A stretch of 64,000 nt of DNA, taken from positions 91,422 to 155,421 of the forward strand of contig NZ_VMLR01000005.1 in NCBI RefSeq assembly GCF_013276795.1, written 5' to 3'. Each line of letters opens with the position of its first letter. Within the stretch, counting starts at the first letter, position 1. Positions 21,115 through 30,601 of this stretch are shown piece by piece. The DNA is from Streptococcus sp. 2342 (lineage in GTDB: Bacteria; Bacillota; Bacilli; Lactobacillales; Streptococcaceae). A program made the translations under genes and the position numbers. The notes under the pieces were generated by a model. That model did not search any database. It was not told the DNA's origin and saw nothing but the letters and a program-made list of their open reading frames with translations.

Positions 21115-22107
21115 CTACAAAATATTTTCGTAAGTATCGCGGACTTCTTGAGGCCAAACACTTGTTTGCACTTCTCCGATGTGTCTCTTGCGAAGTAGGA
21201 ACATGGCCATACGAGATTGTCCAATTCCTCCACCGATTGTCAATGGGAATAGGCCATTCAACAAAGACTTGTGCCATTCCAATTCCAAGCGGTCTTCATC
21301 ACCTGTAATTTCCACCTGACGTCTAAGAGTTTCTTCATCTACACGAATTCCCATAGAAGACAACTCAAAGGCTCCACCTAAAGACTCATTCCAGACAAGA
21401 ATATCACCATTTAGACCCTTGTAGCCATTCTCAGACTCGCTTGTCCAGTCATCATAGTCTGGTGCACGTCCATCGTGCGGTTTACCATCTGGCAACTCGC
21501 CACCGATACCAATCAAAAAGACGGCTCCAAATTCTTTACAAATCGCATTTTCACGTTCTTTAGGTGTCAAGTCTGGGTAGCGTTCTACCAATTCTTCTGT
21601 ATGGATAAAGGTGATTTGTTTTGGCAAGATAGACTCGATGTCATAGCGAGCTTCAACAGCTAGCTCAGTCAGGCGAATAGCCTTATAAATCTTCTCAACT
21701 GTTTCTTTTAGATAAACGATGTTACGCTTACCATTTGGGATAACCTTCTCCCAGTCCCACTGGTCAACATAAACAGAGTGGGTTGCATCCAAGGAATCCT
21801 CATCTGGACGAAGGGCTTTCATGTGGACAAAGAGACCCTCTCCTTCACCAAAGCCAAAACGAGCCAAGGTGTGGCGTTTCCATTTAGCAAGTGAGTGCAC
21901 CACTTCATAAGTAGCATCAGGGATTTGGAGAACCTTGACCGATACTGGATTTTCCACACCAGACAGGTTGTCCTGCATTCCGTCACCGACCTTACTCAAG
22001 ATAGGACCTTGAACTTCGACAACTTCTAGCTTATCTTTCAAATACTGGGTAAAAGTGTTTTTGACAAAGGAAATTTCTTCTTGTTGATGGATAAAACTTT
22101 TCTTCAT
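21115..22107 (-). CDS. asnA: Aspartate--ammonia ligase (asparagine synthetase A)
   Basis: A 330-residue enzyme related to class II aminoacyl-tRNA synthetases that makes asparagine from aspartate, ammonia and ATP. It begins [18 protein letters not shown]; conserved stretches include [19 protein letters not shown] and the C-terminal [16 protein letters not shown] motif. The ATG at 22107 has GGAG 7 bp upstream; a TTG two codons earlier is less likely. Single gene with a strong terminator. Confidence 0.95.
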
Positions 22108-22174
22108 AGACAACTCCTCAAAAATTTAATAAACATATTATACACCTATTTCCAAGAAAAGAAAAGAGAAAATT

Positions 22175-22210
22175 TTAAAAAAATCAGTGTCACTCAAAAC
22201 ACTGATTTCA
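22175..22210 (-). terminator. Terminator of the BI-1 gene
   Basis: Minus strand AAATCAGTGT ttgagtg ACACTGATTT then TTTT, 9 bp after the stop. Confidence 0.88.
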
Positions 22211-22218
22211 TAGACCTT

Positions 22219-22902
22219 TTAGTCATTGCGACCAAAGATACGTAGAATACTTAGGAAAAGATTGATAAAATCAAGATAGATGCTGAGAGCCATTGACACC
22301 ACCCAGCCTGTCGCTACACGACCTTGTGATTGTTCATAGGCGAGGCGAATCTTTTGGTTATCCCAAGCAATCAACCCTGAAAAAACCAAAACCATGGCTA
22401 CGCTAATCATATAATCAAAGAAGCCACTAGCCAAGAAAATATTGACTACCATAGCAATCAGTAAACCAATGAGAGCTGCCATCATTGCTCGACCAATCCC
22501 ACTCAAGTCTTTCTTGGTAAAGATACCAACTGCCGCCATGACAAAGAAGAGAAGGGCGCTCGATACAAAGGCAGATAAAACTGTACCCGGAGTATAGAAG
22601 GCTACCACAAAACTAAGGGTAAAGCCGTTTAAAACGGAGTAAAGTAAAAATACTGGAAGAGCAGCTGGACTATTTCTTGAAGCCATGCTACTGGCAACGA
22701 AAACCAAGGCCAATTCTGCAAAGGTTGCAATGGTCAACCAGAGACGCCCCTGCATCAACAAGTAAAGCAACTGAGACTGAAAGACCGTCAACATAAGGCC
22801 TGATACCAAAGCAGATAGTCCGATTCCCAGACCAACAAAGGCATATACCTTAGCGTAAAATTGATTGAGACCTACACGGTCATGTATAATAGTGTGATTC
22901 AT
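22219..22902 (-). CDS. Bax inhibitor-1 (BI-1)/YccA family membrane protein
   Basis: A 227-residue protein with seven hydrophobic segments and the BI-1 pattern: QFYAKVYAFVGLGIGLSALVS at the start, and late SGLIAWDNQKIRLAYEQSQG followed by ALSIYLDFINLFLSILRIFG. Bacterial members are proton-sensitive calcium leak channels (BsYetJ) or interact with FtsH. No specific role is known in streptococci. Confidence 0.88.
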   Translation of the reverse strand: MNHTIIHDRVGLNQFYAKVYAFVGLGIGLSALVSGLMLTVFQSQLLYLLMQGRLWLTIATFAELALVFVASSMASRNSPAALPVFLLYSVLNGFTLSFVVAFYTPGTVLSAFVSSALLFFVMAAVGIFTKKDLSGIGRAMMAALIGLLIAMVVNIFLASGFFDYMISVAMVLVFSGLIAWDNQKIRLAYEQSQGRVATGWVVSMALSIYLDFINLFLSILRIFGRND

Positions 22903-22956
22903 CTTTTCTCCTTTTCTATGAACATCTTTCCTTGATTATAACAAAAAAAGTTAAAA

Positions 22957-23697
22957 TTAGCTTAAATGGAAAATCAAAATACCAGCTGCAATGGCAACAT
23001 TCAAACTCTCCGCCTGCCCCTTCATGCTAATATGGACCAACTGGTCTGCACTTTCAGCCATAAGGGGACTAATTCCTTGGCCCTCATTTCCCATGACTAG
23101 TACAAAATTTTCTATAGGAGGCAGTTCTCTGTAATCAACAGAATCTTTAGATAGGGTTGTAGCTAGCACAGGGATAGCTGCCTCTTTGGTTTCCTTAAGG
23201 AGCGCTTGGCTAGTCATCCGGTAAATAGGCAGATGAAAATGACTGCCTTGCATGGAACGTAAGGTCTTGAGACTGTAGATATCTGCCGATTTATCTGAAA
23301 CAATCACTCCTGTAAAGCCTGCTGCATCCGCAGTTCGAATGATGGTTCCTACATTACCAGGATCTTGCACATCTTCCAAAAACAAGAACTTGCCCTGACT
23401 AAAGTCAGCTTGTCCTACTTCTTCTTTTTGAACCACCGCAACGATTCCCTGTGGAGTCTGAGAATCCGCCAAATCTAGCAAAATATCCTCTGACACCCAG
23501 ACAGTTTGCGGAAAATCATCTAACTGATCTCGGTAATTTTCTAGGGCAAAGATTTTCTCAATCGTCACTCCAGCTTGGACAGCTTCTTCAAACAAGTGCC
23601 AGCCTTCAATCAAATAGGCAGACTTGCGGTATTTTTTTTGGTGTAATTTCTTAGCATTTTTTACCACAGAATTGGCTTTTGAGGTTATAATAGTCAT
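22957..23697 (-). CDS. TrmH/SpoU-family RNA 2'-O-methyltransferase
   Basis: A 246-residue SPOUT methylase. The N-terminal substrate-binding part is followed by the three SpoU motifs: LEDVQDPGNVGTIIRTADAA, VLVMGNEGQGISP and ISMKGQAESLNVAIAAGIL. Such proteins methylate ribose in rRNA or tRNA; the exact nucleotide cannot be read off. ATG 23697 is used; an earlier in-frame start runs into the divergent acyP promoter region. It is divergent from acyP with a 33-bp gap. Confidence 0.9.
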   Translation of the reverse strand: MTIITSKANSVVKNAKKLHQKKYRKSAYLIEGWHLFEEAVQAGVTIEKIFALENYRDQLDDFPQTVWVSEDILLDLADSQTPQGIVAVVQKEEVGQADFSQGKFLFLEDVQDPGNVGTIIRTADAAGFTGVIVSDKSADIYSLKTLRSMQGSHFHLPIYRMTSQALLKETKEAAIPVLATTLSKDSVDYRELPPIENFVLVMGNEGQGISPLMAESADQLVHISMKGQAESLNVAIAAGILIFHLS

Positions 23698-23730
23698 AGA
23701 AATATTATAACACAATCAAAGGGGTTTGGT

Positions 23731-24009
23731 ATGCAAAAGGTTAGAATGATTGCCCAAGGTAGGGTGCAGGGAGTCGGCTTTCGTTGGGGTGTTTATAGCC
23801 TGGCCCTTGAAATCGGTGGCATCACAGGTCGAGTCTGGAATAACGACGATGGCACAGTGGAAATCTTAGCCCAAGCAGACTCATCTGCTATCATGGCAAA
23901 ATTTATCCAAGAAATCCGAAAAGGACCGACACCTTTTTCAAAAGTAAGCTACTTAGATGTCAAACTAAGCAACTTTCCTCCCTACTCTGACTTTAAAATC
24001 GCAAATTAG
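23731..24009 (+). CDS. acyP: Acylphosphatase
   Basis: A 92-residue enzyme that hydrolyses acyl phosphates such as carbamoyl or acetyl phosphate. The active-site loop GRVQGVGFRWGVYSLA supplies the catalytic Arg, and WNNDDGTVEILAQ supplies the Asn. AAAGGGG precedes the ATG. A likely -10 (TATAAT at 23685-23690) lies inside the divergent methylase gene. Confidence 0.94.
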   Translation: MQKVRMIAQGRVQGVGFRWGVYSLALEIGGITGRVWNNDDGTVEILAQADSSAIMAKFIQEIRKGPTPFSKVSYLDVKLSNFPPYSDFKIAN

Positions 24010-24022
24010 GTCTCCAGAACTA

Positions 24023-24051
24023 TTGTATATTTTGTAAAAAAACAGTAGAAT
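24023..24051 (+). promoter_or_regulatory. yidC promoter
   Basis: TTGTAT (24023-24028), 17-bp spacer, TAGAAT (24046-24051). Confidence 0.7.
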
Positions 24052-24086
24052 AGAAAGGTATAATTTTTAAAGAAGGAATAAAAACA

Positions 24087-25013
24087 GTGAAATCTATTAA
24101 ACGTTTTGCACTCTCAGCTATGGGAGTGGCTATGTTGCTTGTCTTGACTGGCTGTGTCAATGTCGATAAAACCACAGGTCAGCCAACAGGAGTCATTTGG
24201 AATACTTTCGGAGCGCCTATGGCTGAAGCTATCAAGTACTTCGCCAATGATAAAGGTCTAGGCTTTGGTGTCGCTATCATTATCGTAACCATTATCGTGC
24301 GCTTGATTATCTTGCCACTTGGTATCTACCAATCATGGAAGGCAACGCTTCACTCTGAAAAGATGAACGCCCTCAAGCACGTCCTTGAGCCACACCAAAC
24401 GCGTCTCAAGGAAGCAACTACTCAAGAAGAAAAACTCGAAGCCCAACAAGCTCTCTTTGCTGCTCAAAAAGAGCATGGCATCAGTATGTTTGGTGGAGTA
24501 GGATGTTTCCCTCTCCTCCTTCAAATGCCTTTCTTCTCTGCCATCTACTTTACTGCCCAACATACTGAAGGGGTTGCTCAAGCAAGCTACCTAGGCATCC
24601 CTCTAGGCTCTCCAAGTATGATTTTGGCTGCCTGCGCTGGTGTCCTTTACTATCTTCAATCACTCCTTTCACTTCACGGAGTAGAGGATCAAACGCAAAG
24701 AGATCAAATCAAGAAAATGGCTTACGTGAGCCCAGTCATGATTGCCGGCTTCTCCCTCATCTCACCAGCTAGTGTCACACTTTATTGGGTTGTTGGTGGT
24801 TTCATGATGATTCTCCAACAGTTTATCGTCAACTATATCGTTCGTCCAAAACTTCGCAAAAAAGTCCGTGAAGAACTAGCCAAGAACCCACCAAAAGCAA
24901 GTGCTTTCTCTAAACCAAGTGGACGAAAAGACGTTACCCCTGAACAACCAACTGCTATCACAAGCCAGAAAAAACACAAAAATCGCAACGCTGGAAAACA
25001 ACGTTCGAGATAA
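24087..25013 (+). CDS. yidC: YidC/OxaA membrane protein insertase (lipoprotein form)
   Basis: A 308-residue insertase. The lipoprotein signal (LVLTGC, Cys 23) is typical of Gram-positive YidC. Five membrane segments follow, the positively charged Arg of the hydrophilic groove lies in IVRLIILPLGIYQSW, and the 60-KDa IMP motif FPLLLQMPFFSAIYF is present. The tail is strongly basic (KKHKNRNAGKQRSR), as in paralogues that bind ribosomes without SRP. It inserts membrane proteins with or without SecYEG. The start codon is GTG, with AGAAGGA upstream. Streptococci encode two paralogues; this is the acyP-linked one. Confidence 0.93.
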   Translation: MKSIKRFALSAMGVAMLLVLTGCVNVDKTTGQPTGVIWNTFGAPMAEAIKYFANDKGLGFGVAIIIVTIIVRLIILPLGIYQSWKATLHSEKMNALKHVLEPHQTRLKEATTQEEKLEAQQALFAAQKEHGISMFGGVGCFPLLLQMPFFSAIYFTAQHTEGVAQASYLGIPLGSPSMILAACAGVLYYLQSLLSLHGVEDQTQRDQIKKMAYVSPVMIAGFSLISPASVTLYWVVGGFMMILQQFIVNYIVRPKLRKKVREELAKNPPKASAFSKPSGRKDVTPEQPTAITSQKKHKNRNAGKQRSR

Positions 25014-25017
25014 GAAG

Positions 25018-25051
25018 AAAAAGGCTTAGCTGATTTGCTAAGTCTTTTTGC
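25018..25051 (+). terminator. yidC terminator
   Basis: AAAAAGGCTTAGC tgattt GCTAAGTCTTTTT hairpin 5 bp after the stop. Confidence 0.85.
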
Positions 25052-25054
25052 AAG

Positions 25055-25087
25055 TCAAAAGCCCGATGTTTCCATCAGGCTTCTTTT
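25055..25087 (-). terminator. pflA terminator
   Basis: Minus strand AGAAGCCTGATG gaaa CATCGGGCTTTT. Confidence 0.8.
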
Positions 25088-25882
25088 CTATCCATGTACA
25101 CGTTTCGTATAGTCTTGGTAACTTTCGGTATCCATGAGTTGTTTAGCGTTCTTAACGCGGTCTGCTGTTGGTGGTTTAACCCCTTCGAGGGAATAGGGAA
25201 TTCCCAATTCACGCCATTTAAACTCACCCATGGTGTGATAAGGCAGAATTTCAAACTTATCCACATTTTTAAGAGTCTTGACGAACTTACCAAGTTCAAT
25301 CAAGTCATCGTCTCTGTCTGTCAATCCTGGAACTAGCACGTGGCGAATCCAGACAGGTTTTCCAATATCTGATAGATACTGGGCACAGGCCAAGATATTT
25401 TTATTGGTTTGGCTAGTAACAATCTTGTGCTGTTCTTCGTTGATTTCCTTGATATCTAAGAGAACCAAGTCAGTGACAGCCATGAGTTTGTCAAACTTTT
25501 CAAGGTAACGTGGTTTATTACGGAAAGGAAGGGCACAGGTGTCCAAGGTACAGTGGATTCCTTGTTCCTTAGCCTTGGTGAAAAGGGCAATCAGGAAATC
25601 AATCTGCAAGAGTGCTTCTCCTCCGCTGACTGTAATCCCGCCCTTATTTCCCCAGAAACCACGGTAGCGCAAGGCTTCTGTCAAGACATCATCTACCGTC
25701 CGTTCACGTGATTTATTGGACTCCATAGCCCAAGTATCTGGGTTATGGCAATACTGGCAACGCATGTGACAGCCCTGTAAAAAGATAATAAAGCGAATAC
25801 CAGGGCCATCTACCGCCCCAAAACTTTCTGTCGAATGCACCATTCCTGTCACTTGTCCATAATCAATTGTTTCTTCAGACAT
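25088..25882 (-). CDS. pflA: Pyruvate formate-lyase activating enzyme
   Basis: A 264-residue radical SAM enzyme that installs the glycyl radical on pyruvate formate-lyase during anaerobic mixed-acid fermentation. The [4Fe-4S] motif is C38-H-M-R-C42-Q-Y-C45, followed by HNPDTWA; GGITVSGGEALLQ binds SAM. The promoter has a cre-like site just downstream of the -10, which fits CcpA control. Confidence 0.95.
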   Translation of the reverse strand: MSEETIDYGQVTGMVHSTESFGAVDGPGIRFIIFLQGCHMRCQYCHNPDTWAMESNKSRERTVDDVLTEALRYRGFWGNKGGITVSGGEALLQIDFLIALFTKAKEQGIHCTLDTCALPFRNKPRYLEKFDKLMAVTDLVLLDIKEINEEQHKIVTSQTNKNILACAQYLSDIGKPVWIRHVLVPGLTDRDDDLIELGKFVKTLKNVDKFEILPYHTMGEFKWRELGIPYSLEGVKPPTADRVKNAKQLMDTESYQDYTKRVHG

Positions 25883-25896
25883 ATCGTTACCTTCCT

Positions 25897-25922
25897 TGAA
25901 AACGTTTTATAGTTTTATTATA
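25897..25922 (-). promoter_or_regulatory. pflA promoter and cre-like site
   Basis: Extended -10 TGATATAAT (TATAAT at 25917-25922 on the minus strand). TGAAAACGTTTTAT (25897-25910, read on the plus strand) matches the cre consensus at 12 of 14 positions and lies at the start of the transcript, a position suited to CcpA blocking. Confidence 0.65.
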
Positions 25923-26007
25923 TCACGACTTGAAGGAAAAACAAGATTTTTACCTATTTTTTAGAAAGCAATCTGTTTTTCAATTTCATTTTCAATCTAT
26001 TCTCAGA

Positions 26008-27258
26008 TTATTCTTCAAAATCAAAACCATACAAGGTTGCAAAATAGTCTTCAGGGCGCTCTGCACGGCGGATTTGACGGGCTTTGCCTTCTTCAGTATA
26101 AAGGATTTCCGCAGAACGAAGTTTGGCATTGTACTGGTAGCCCATTGAAAAACCGTGGGCACCTGTATCATGAATGACCAGCAAATCACCGATTTCTGTA
26201 TAAGGCAGTTCGCGATTGACTGCAAATTTATCATTGTTTTCACAGAGTGAACCAACCACATCTACCACTTCAACTGATCCATCTGGATGAGTCATGTTGC
26301 TAATATGGTGATAGGCTCCGTACATAGCTGGACGCATGAGGTTGACTGCTGATGCATCCACACCTAGATAGGTACGGTAGGTTTTCTTCTTATGAGTGAC
26401 TCTTGTGACTAAAGCACCGTGAGGTGCCAGCATAAAACGACCCAATTCGGTGAAAATCTTGACCTGACCAAGACCTGCTGGAGTAAGAACCTCTTCATAC
26501 ACCTTACGAACTCCCTCACCAATCAAGGCGATATCATTTGGCTCCTGCTCAGGACGATAGTTGACTCCAATACCCCCGGAAAGATTGATAAAGTCTAGTG
26601 AAATACCCAGTTTTTCCTTGATTTCAACAGCCAATTCAAAAAGCTGACGCGCCAACTCTGGATAATAGAGATGGGTGACAGTATTGGATGCTAGAAAGGA
26701 GTGAATCCCAAAAGTCTTGGCTCCTTTTTCCTTCAAGATGGCAAAGGATTCAAAGAGTTGATCCTTGGTCATACCAAACTTAGCCTCCCCAGGATTATCC
26801 ATAATGTCTGTCCCCAGTTCAAAAACGCCTCCAGGATTATAACGACATGAGATGATTTCTGGAATGCCTGCTGCTCGCTCCAAATGTTCAATATCTTCAA
26901 AGGCATCCAAGTTAATGATCGCACCTAATTCACGCGCATAGGCATATTCCTTATCTGGCGTATTGTTTGAAGAGAACATAATCTCAGAACCAGGGAAATC
27001 CAGTTTATGGCTCATCAAAAGCTCTACATAACTAGAGCAGTCCACACCACAGCCTTCCTCTTGGAGAATTTTCAAAATAGCTGGGGTTGGAGTAGCCTTA
27101 ACTGCAAAATATTCCTTAAAGCCCTTGTTCCACGAAAAGGCTTGGTTGACGGCTCTTGCCTTCTCACGAATTCCCTTCTCATCATATAAGTGAAAGGGAG
27201 TTGGGAACTCGGCTACAATCGCTTCTAAGTCTTCTTTATTAATAAATGGTGTTTTCAT
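26008..27258 (-). CDS. lysA: Diaminopimelate decarboxylase
   Basis: A 416-residue fold-III PLP enzyme. The PLP lysine is K54 in KEYFAVKATPTPA; other family motifs are INLSGGIGVNYRPEQ, FTELGRFMLAPHGALVTRV and GSLCENNDKFAV. It converts meso-diaminopimelate to L-lysine. The domain order and start (TPFHLYDEKGIR) are those of LysA; a carboxynorspermidine decarboxylase is less likely given the pneumococcal lysA-purR neighbourhood. Monocistronic, with purR upstream in the same direction. Confidence 0.9.
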   Translation of the reverse strand: MKTPFINKEDLEAIVAEFPTPFHLYDEKGIREKARAVNQAFSWNKGFKEYFAVKATPTPAILKILQEEGCGVDCSSYVELLMSHKLDFPGSEIMFSSNNTPDKEYAYARELGAIINLDAFEDIEHLERAAGIPEIISCRYNPGGVFELGTDIMDNPGEAKFGMTKDQLFESFAILKEKGAKTFGIHSFLASNTVTHLYYPELARQLFELAVEIKEKLGISLDFINLSGGIGVNYRPEQEPNDIALIGEGVRKVYEEVLTPAGLGQVKIFTELGRFMLAPHGALVTRVTHKKKTYRTYLGVDASAVNLMRPAMYGAYHHISNMTHPDGSVEVVDVVGSLCENNDKFAVNRELPYTEIGDLLVIHDTGAHGFSMGYQYNAKLRSAEILYTEEGKARQIRRAERPEDYFATLYGFDFEE

Positions 27259-27318
27259 AAGTTTCCTTCTATTCTATTTGCAAAGAAAGGCTGGGACAAC
27301 CGTTCCAACCTTTATCCT

Positions 27319-28146
27319 TTATTCTTCTGTGTCAAAAATATTACCAATCTCAACATCGATGGCTTGGTTCTTGACATCAATATTGGTTACCTTCAAGAGT
27401 GACTTGTAGTCAAACTGCTTTTCACGTTCTTCTTGGGCATTGTCCGCAAAGACCGCTACACCTGCCAATTCTGAGTCGAATTCGCGCAAGAGACTAATCA
27501 TCCCATTGACAGTTCCGCCGCCTTTCAAGAAATCATCCACAATCAAGACACGGCTACCTGCCTTGAGACTCCGTTTTGAAAGGAACATTTTCTCGATACG
27601 GTCACCACTTGAACCGGATACATAGTTGACGCTAACCGTTGAACCTTCGGTAATTTTCAGGTCACGGCGCACAATGACAAAAGGGACATTGAGGACATTG
27701 GCAACTGCATTTGCAAGTGGCACACCCTTGGTTGCTACTGTCATAACCGCGTCAATTTTTTGATCCATAAAGCTCTTGGCAATAATGCGACCAATATTTT
27801 TCAAGATGGCTGGTGTGCTAAGTAAATCAGACAGGTAGATGTAGCCACCTGGCAAGATACGGTCACTTTCTGACAACTTGGCACGCAAGTCTTCAACCAT
27901 TTCCTTAGCATCATGGTTTGAGATTGATGGTGTAAAGATAACACCTCCGCCAGCCCCAGTCACAGTCTGGAGGTGACCGATTTCGATTTCCTCAAAGGCG
28001 CGTTTGATAATGACGATATCTTCTGAGATGGATGATTTAGCAGATTCATACTTTTCAGCAAAAGTATTGAGACTAGTTAGTTTATAAGGATGATTAATCA
28101 AATAGTTGGAAATGACAACCATCCGATCACTTCTTCTTAATTTCAT
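27319..28146 (-). CDS. purR: Purine operon repressor PurR
   Basis: A 275-residue regulator: N-terminal winged helix (residues 1-70) and a C-terminal phosphoribosyltransferase-like domain with the PRPP loop VLIVDDFLKGGGTVNGM. In Gram-positives it binds PurBox DNA and senses PRPP. In lactococci and streptococci it can also activate transcription. A decayed BOX lies in its leader. Confidence 0.93.
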   Translation of the reverse strand: MKLRRSDRMVVISNYLINHPYKLTSLNTFAEKYESAKSSISEDIVIIKRAFEEIEIGHLQTVTGAGGGVIFTPSISNHDAKEMVEDLRAKLSESDRILPGGYIYLSDLLSTPAILKNIGRIIAKSFMDQKIDAVMTVATKGVPLANAVANVLNVPFVIVRRDLKITEGSTVSVNYVSGSSGDRIEKMFLSKRSLKAGSRVLIVDDFLKGGGTVNGMISLLREFDSELAGVAVFADNAQEEREKQFDYKSLLKVTNIDVKNQAIDVEIGNIFDTEE

Positions 28147-28168
28147 TTCTATTTCCTATTCCATTTTT

Positions 28169-28326
28169 ATTCAAAAAATCAAAAAGCAAACTAGAAAGCT
28201 GGTCACTGGTGGTTCAAAACACTGTTTTGAGATTGTCGATAGAACTGACAAAGTCTGTAATATACCTGCATATATACATACGACAAGGCGATACTACCCT
28301 AGTTTGAAGAGATTTTCGAAGAGTAT
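28169..28326 (+). repeat. Degenerate BOX element in the purR leader
   Basis: A full A-B-C outline, from aaaaagcaaactagaaagct to gaagagattttcgaagagtat, with substitutions throughout. It occupies most of the gap upstream of purR. I see no standard purR promoter outside it. Confidence 0.75.
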
Positions 28327-28361
28327 TCATTTTTGTCTTTTACTTATTATACCATATTCAC

Positions 28362-28400
28362 AGAAAAAAACGAACATTCTTATTCTAAAAAATGTTCATT
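28362..28400 (-). terminator. yhaM terminator
   Basis: Minus strand AATGAACATT / AATGTTCGTT hairpin, then TTTTTTC. One arm (AAAAACGAACATT, plus strand) also fits the PurBox consensus at 12 of 13 bases. Confidence 0.75.
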
Positions 28401-28409
28401 TTTCTTAAA

Positions 28410-29354
28410 TTATAAATCTAAACCTGGTTTATAGAAGGAACGATTGTCCATAGCGAAGATTTTATTGGTCATCTCTCCTTTATCCACCAAAGCCAGAGCT
28501 GTTGACATCATCATCATGCTGGCATCCAGATTGTCAATCATATGAATAATCTCTGCTTCCATAATGCGTGGACGGACTGGGCTTCCATACTCAAGTAAGC
28601 CGTGGTGACTGAGGATGACGTGACGAAGCAAAACGACTTCTTCCTTGGTATCATCGATGCCGAGCTCCATAACCGTCTTGGTAATTTCGCTATCAATGAG
28701 AGCGATATGTCCAAGAAGATTGCCTCGCACTGTATACTCAGTCTGTTCTGGTCCCGTCAACTCGATAACTTTGGCCAAGTCATGCAGCATAATTCCCGCA
28801 TAGAGCAGGCTCTTATTGAGCCGAGGATAAATATTGCTAATGGCATCTGCCAAGCGCACCATGGTCGCCGTATGATAGGCCAAGCCTGTTTCAAAGGCAT
28901 GGTGGTTGGTCTTGGCTGCTGGATAGGAGTAGAATTCCTTATCATACTTGGTGTAGAGATTTCGGACAATCCGTTGCCAGACAGGATTTTCAATTTTGAA
29001 AATCATTTGCGACATGTAGTCACGAATTTCCTTGATATCAACCGGTGGCTTGACCTTGAAATCAGCTGGGTCATTGGGTTCACCAGCTTGCGGCAGGCGG
29101 AGAGTGATTTGATTGACCTGTGGAGTGTTGTTATAAACTTCTCGGCGCCCTTTCATGTAGACAACCCTACCTGCGGTAAAGGCCTCAATGTTATGAGGTT
29201 GGGCATCCCAGAGCTTCCCCTCAATCTCGCCACTATCATCTTGGAAGGTAAAGGCTAGGTAGTTTTTCCCAGCTCGAGTTTGCCTCAGGTCAGCTGATTT
29301 GATTAAGTAAAAACCTTCAAACAGCTCATCTTTTTTCATGTGACTAATCTTCAT
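28410..29354 (-). CDS. yhaM: 3'-5' exoribonuclease YhaM (Cbf1)
   Basis: A 314-residue protein with an N-terminal OB-fold nucleic-acid domain (residues 1-110) and an HD phosphohydrolase-type domain with the metal-binding HD in AGIMLHDLAKVIEL. It matches the pneumococcal CMP-binding factor Cbf1/YhaM, which trims 3' ends of RNAs, including small regulatory RNAs. ATG 29354 has GAGGAAG upstream. It is the last gene of the tatD-yhaM operon and overlaps rmuC by 11 bp. Confidence 0.92.
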   Translation of the reverse strand: MKISHMKKDELFEGFYLIKSADLRQTRAGKNYLAFTFQDDSGEIEGKLWDAQPHNIEAFTAGRVVYMKGRREVYNNTPQVNQITLRLPQAGEPNDPADFKVKPPVDIKEIRDYMSQMIFKIENPVWQRIVRNLYTKYDKEFYSYPAAKTNHHAFETGLAYHTATMVRLADAISNIYPRLNKSLLYAGIMLHDLAKVIELTGPEQTEYTVRGNLLGHIALIDSEITKTVMELGIDDTKEEVVLLRHVILSHHGLLEYGSPVRPRIMEAEIIHMIDNLDASMMMMSTALALVDKGEMTNKIFAMDNRSFYKPGLDL

Positions 29355-30600
29355 ATTCTTCCTCATTTTCTTGGAAATGGAGTAGATCAAGCGCAGGCTC
29401 ACCTTCTGACAACTCAATGTGACGGAGCGTCCGCTCGATAGCTGTGGTACGACGGTTTAATAATTCATCAATATTGCCAGAGGCATGTTGGAGATGTTTT
29501 TGTGCCTTTACCAGAATACCACCAAACTTGCCAAACTCGGTCTTGACGCTGGCAAGAGTCTTACTGATATGGTCGGCACTCTTTTGGATATTGAGAGTTT
29601 TGAATCCAACTGATAGGGAGTTAAGAAGGGCTGATAGGGTACTTGGACCTGCAACAATAATCTGTTCTTCCCGTCTCAAATCATCAAAGAAGATAGGATT
29701 GCGGACGATTTCTGAGTAGAGACCTTCTGTCGGAACAAACAAGACTCCAAAATTGGTCGTCCGAGGCGGTGCTATGTACTTGCTCTTGATATCCTTGGCA
29801 AAGCGCTTGACGCTTGCTAAAAGCGATTTACGACAGCGTTCAATCTCGTCCCTATCACCTGCTTCATAGGCTTCTTCCAAGCGGTAATAATCAGCCAAAG
29901 GAAACTTGGAGTCAATCGGTAGGTATACATATTCCTGATCACCCTGTCCAGGTAACTTAATGGCATACTCCACTCGTTCACTGGAGTTTTCAACCGTTGC
30001 ATATTCTCGTTCATACTGGGCAGGGGTCATGATGTCTTCGATGATTTGCCCCAGTTGCAATTCTCCCAGAATCCCTCTCGTCTTGGTTCCAGAGAGAACC
30101 TTGTTGAGGGCGCCGACATCACGGGCAACTGTCTGCATTGCTCCAAGGCCACGATTGACAGACTCCAGTTGTTTGGAAACTGTCTCAAAGGAGGCCTGTA
30201 AGCGTGTCTGCAAGGTCTTTTCTAACTTTTCCTCGACTGTCTGGCGCATTTGTTCCAAACGTTGCTCATTTGATTCCTGCAAGGCTTGGAGACGTTGGTC
30301 GGTCTTGTCTCTGGTTTGGAGGAGATTATCTGTCATTTCTTGACGGACCTGAGTCAGACCTTGGTACAATTCGATTCGCACTTCTTGCAAACGATCGCTG
30401 ACAGCCACTTCCAAGTCTTTTTGATCTAACTGCCTGGCTTGTCGGGCTTGCTCAAAGCGATAATCCAGCTGATCTGAAAGATTATCTGCCTGATCCTCCA
30501 AGCTCTTGCTGAGATGTTTTTCCTGCTTATCCTGCCTCTGCCAAATCAGAAAGAGTCCAGCTAGGTTGGCAATCAATAATAGAACAAGTAAACTTTCCAT
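29344..30600 (-). CDS. rmuC: DNA recombination protein RmuC
   Basis: A 418-residue protein: an N-terminal membrane anchor (LLVLLLIANLAGLFLIW), a long coiled coil about residues 20-170 rich in Gln and Arg, and the RmuC domain, a restriction-nuclease-like fold, about 185-385 with VYLPIDSKFPLADYY. It limits DNA inversions and rearrangements in E. coli; biochemical action is unclear. GGAGG precedes ATG 30600. It sits one base after thiN. Confidence 0.93.
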   Translation of the reverse strand: MESLLVLLLIANLAGLFLIWQRQDKQEKHLSKSLEDQADNLSDQLDYRFEQARQARQLDQKDLEVAVSDRLQEVRIELYQGLTQVRQEMTDNLLQTRDKTDQRLQALQESNEQRLEQMRQTVEEKLEKTLQTRLQASFETVSKQLESVNRGLGAMQTVARDVGALNKVLSGTKTRGILGELQLGQIIEDIMTPAQYEREYATVENSSERVEYAIKLPGQGDQEYVYLPIDSKFPLADYYRLEEAYEAGDRDEIERCRKSLLASVKRFAKDIKSKYIAPPRTTNFGVLFVPTEGLYSEIVRNPIFFDDLRREEQIIVAGPSTLSALLNSLSVGFKTLNIQKSADHISKTLASVKTEFGKFGGILVKAQKHLQHASGNIDELLNRRTTAIERTLRHIELSEGEPALDLLHFQENEEEYED

Positions 30601-30601
30601 C

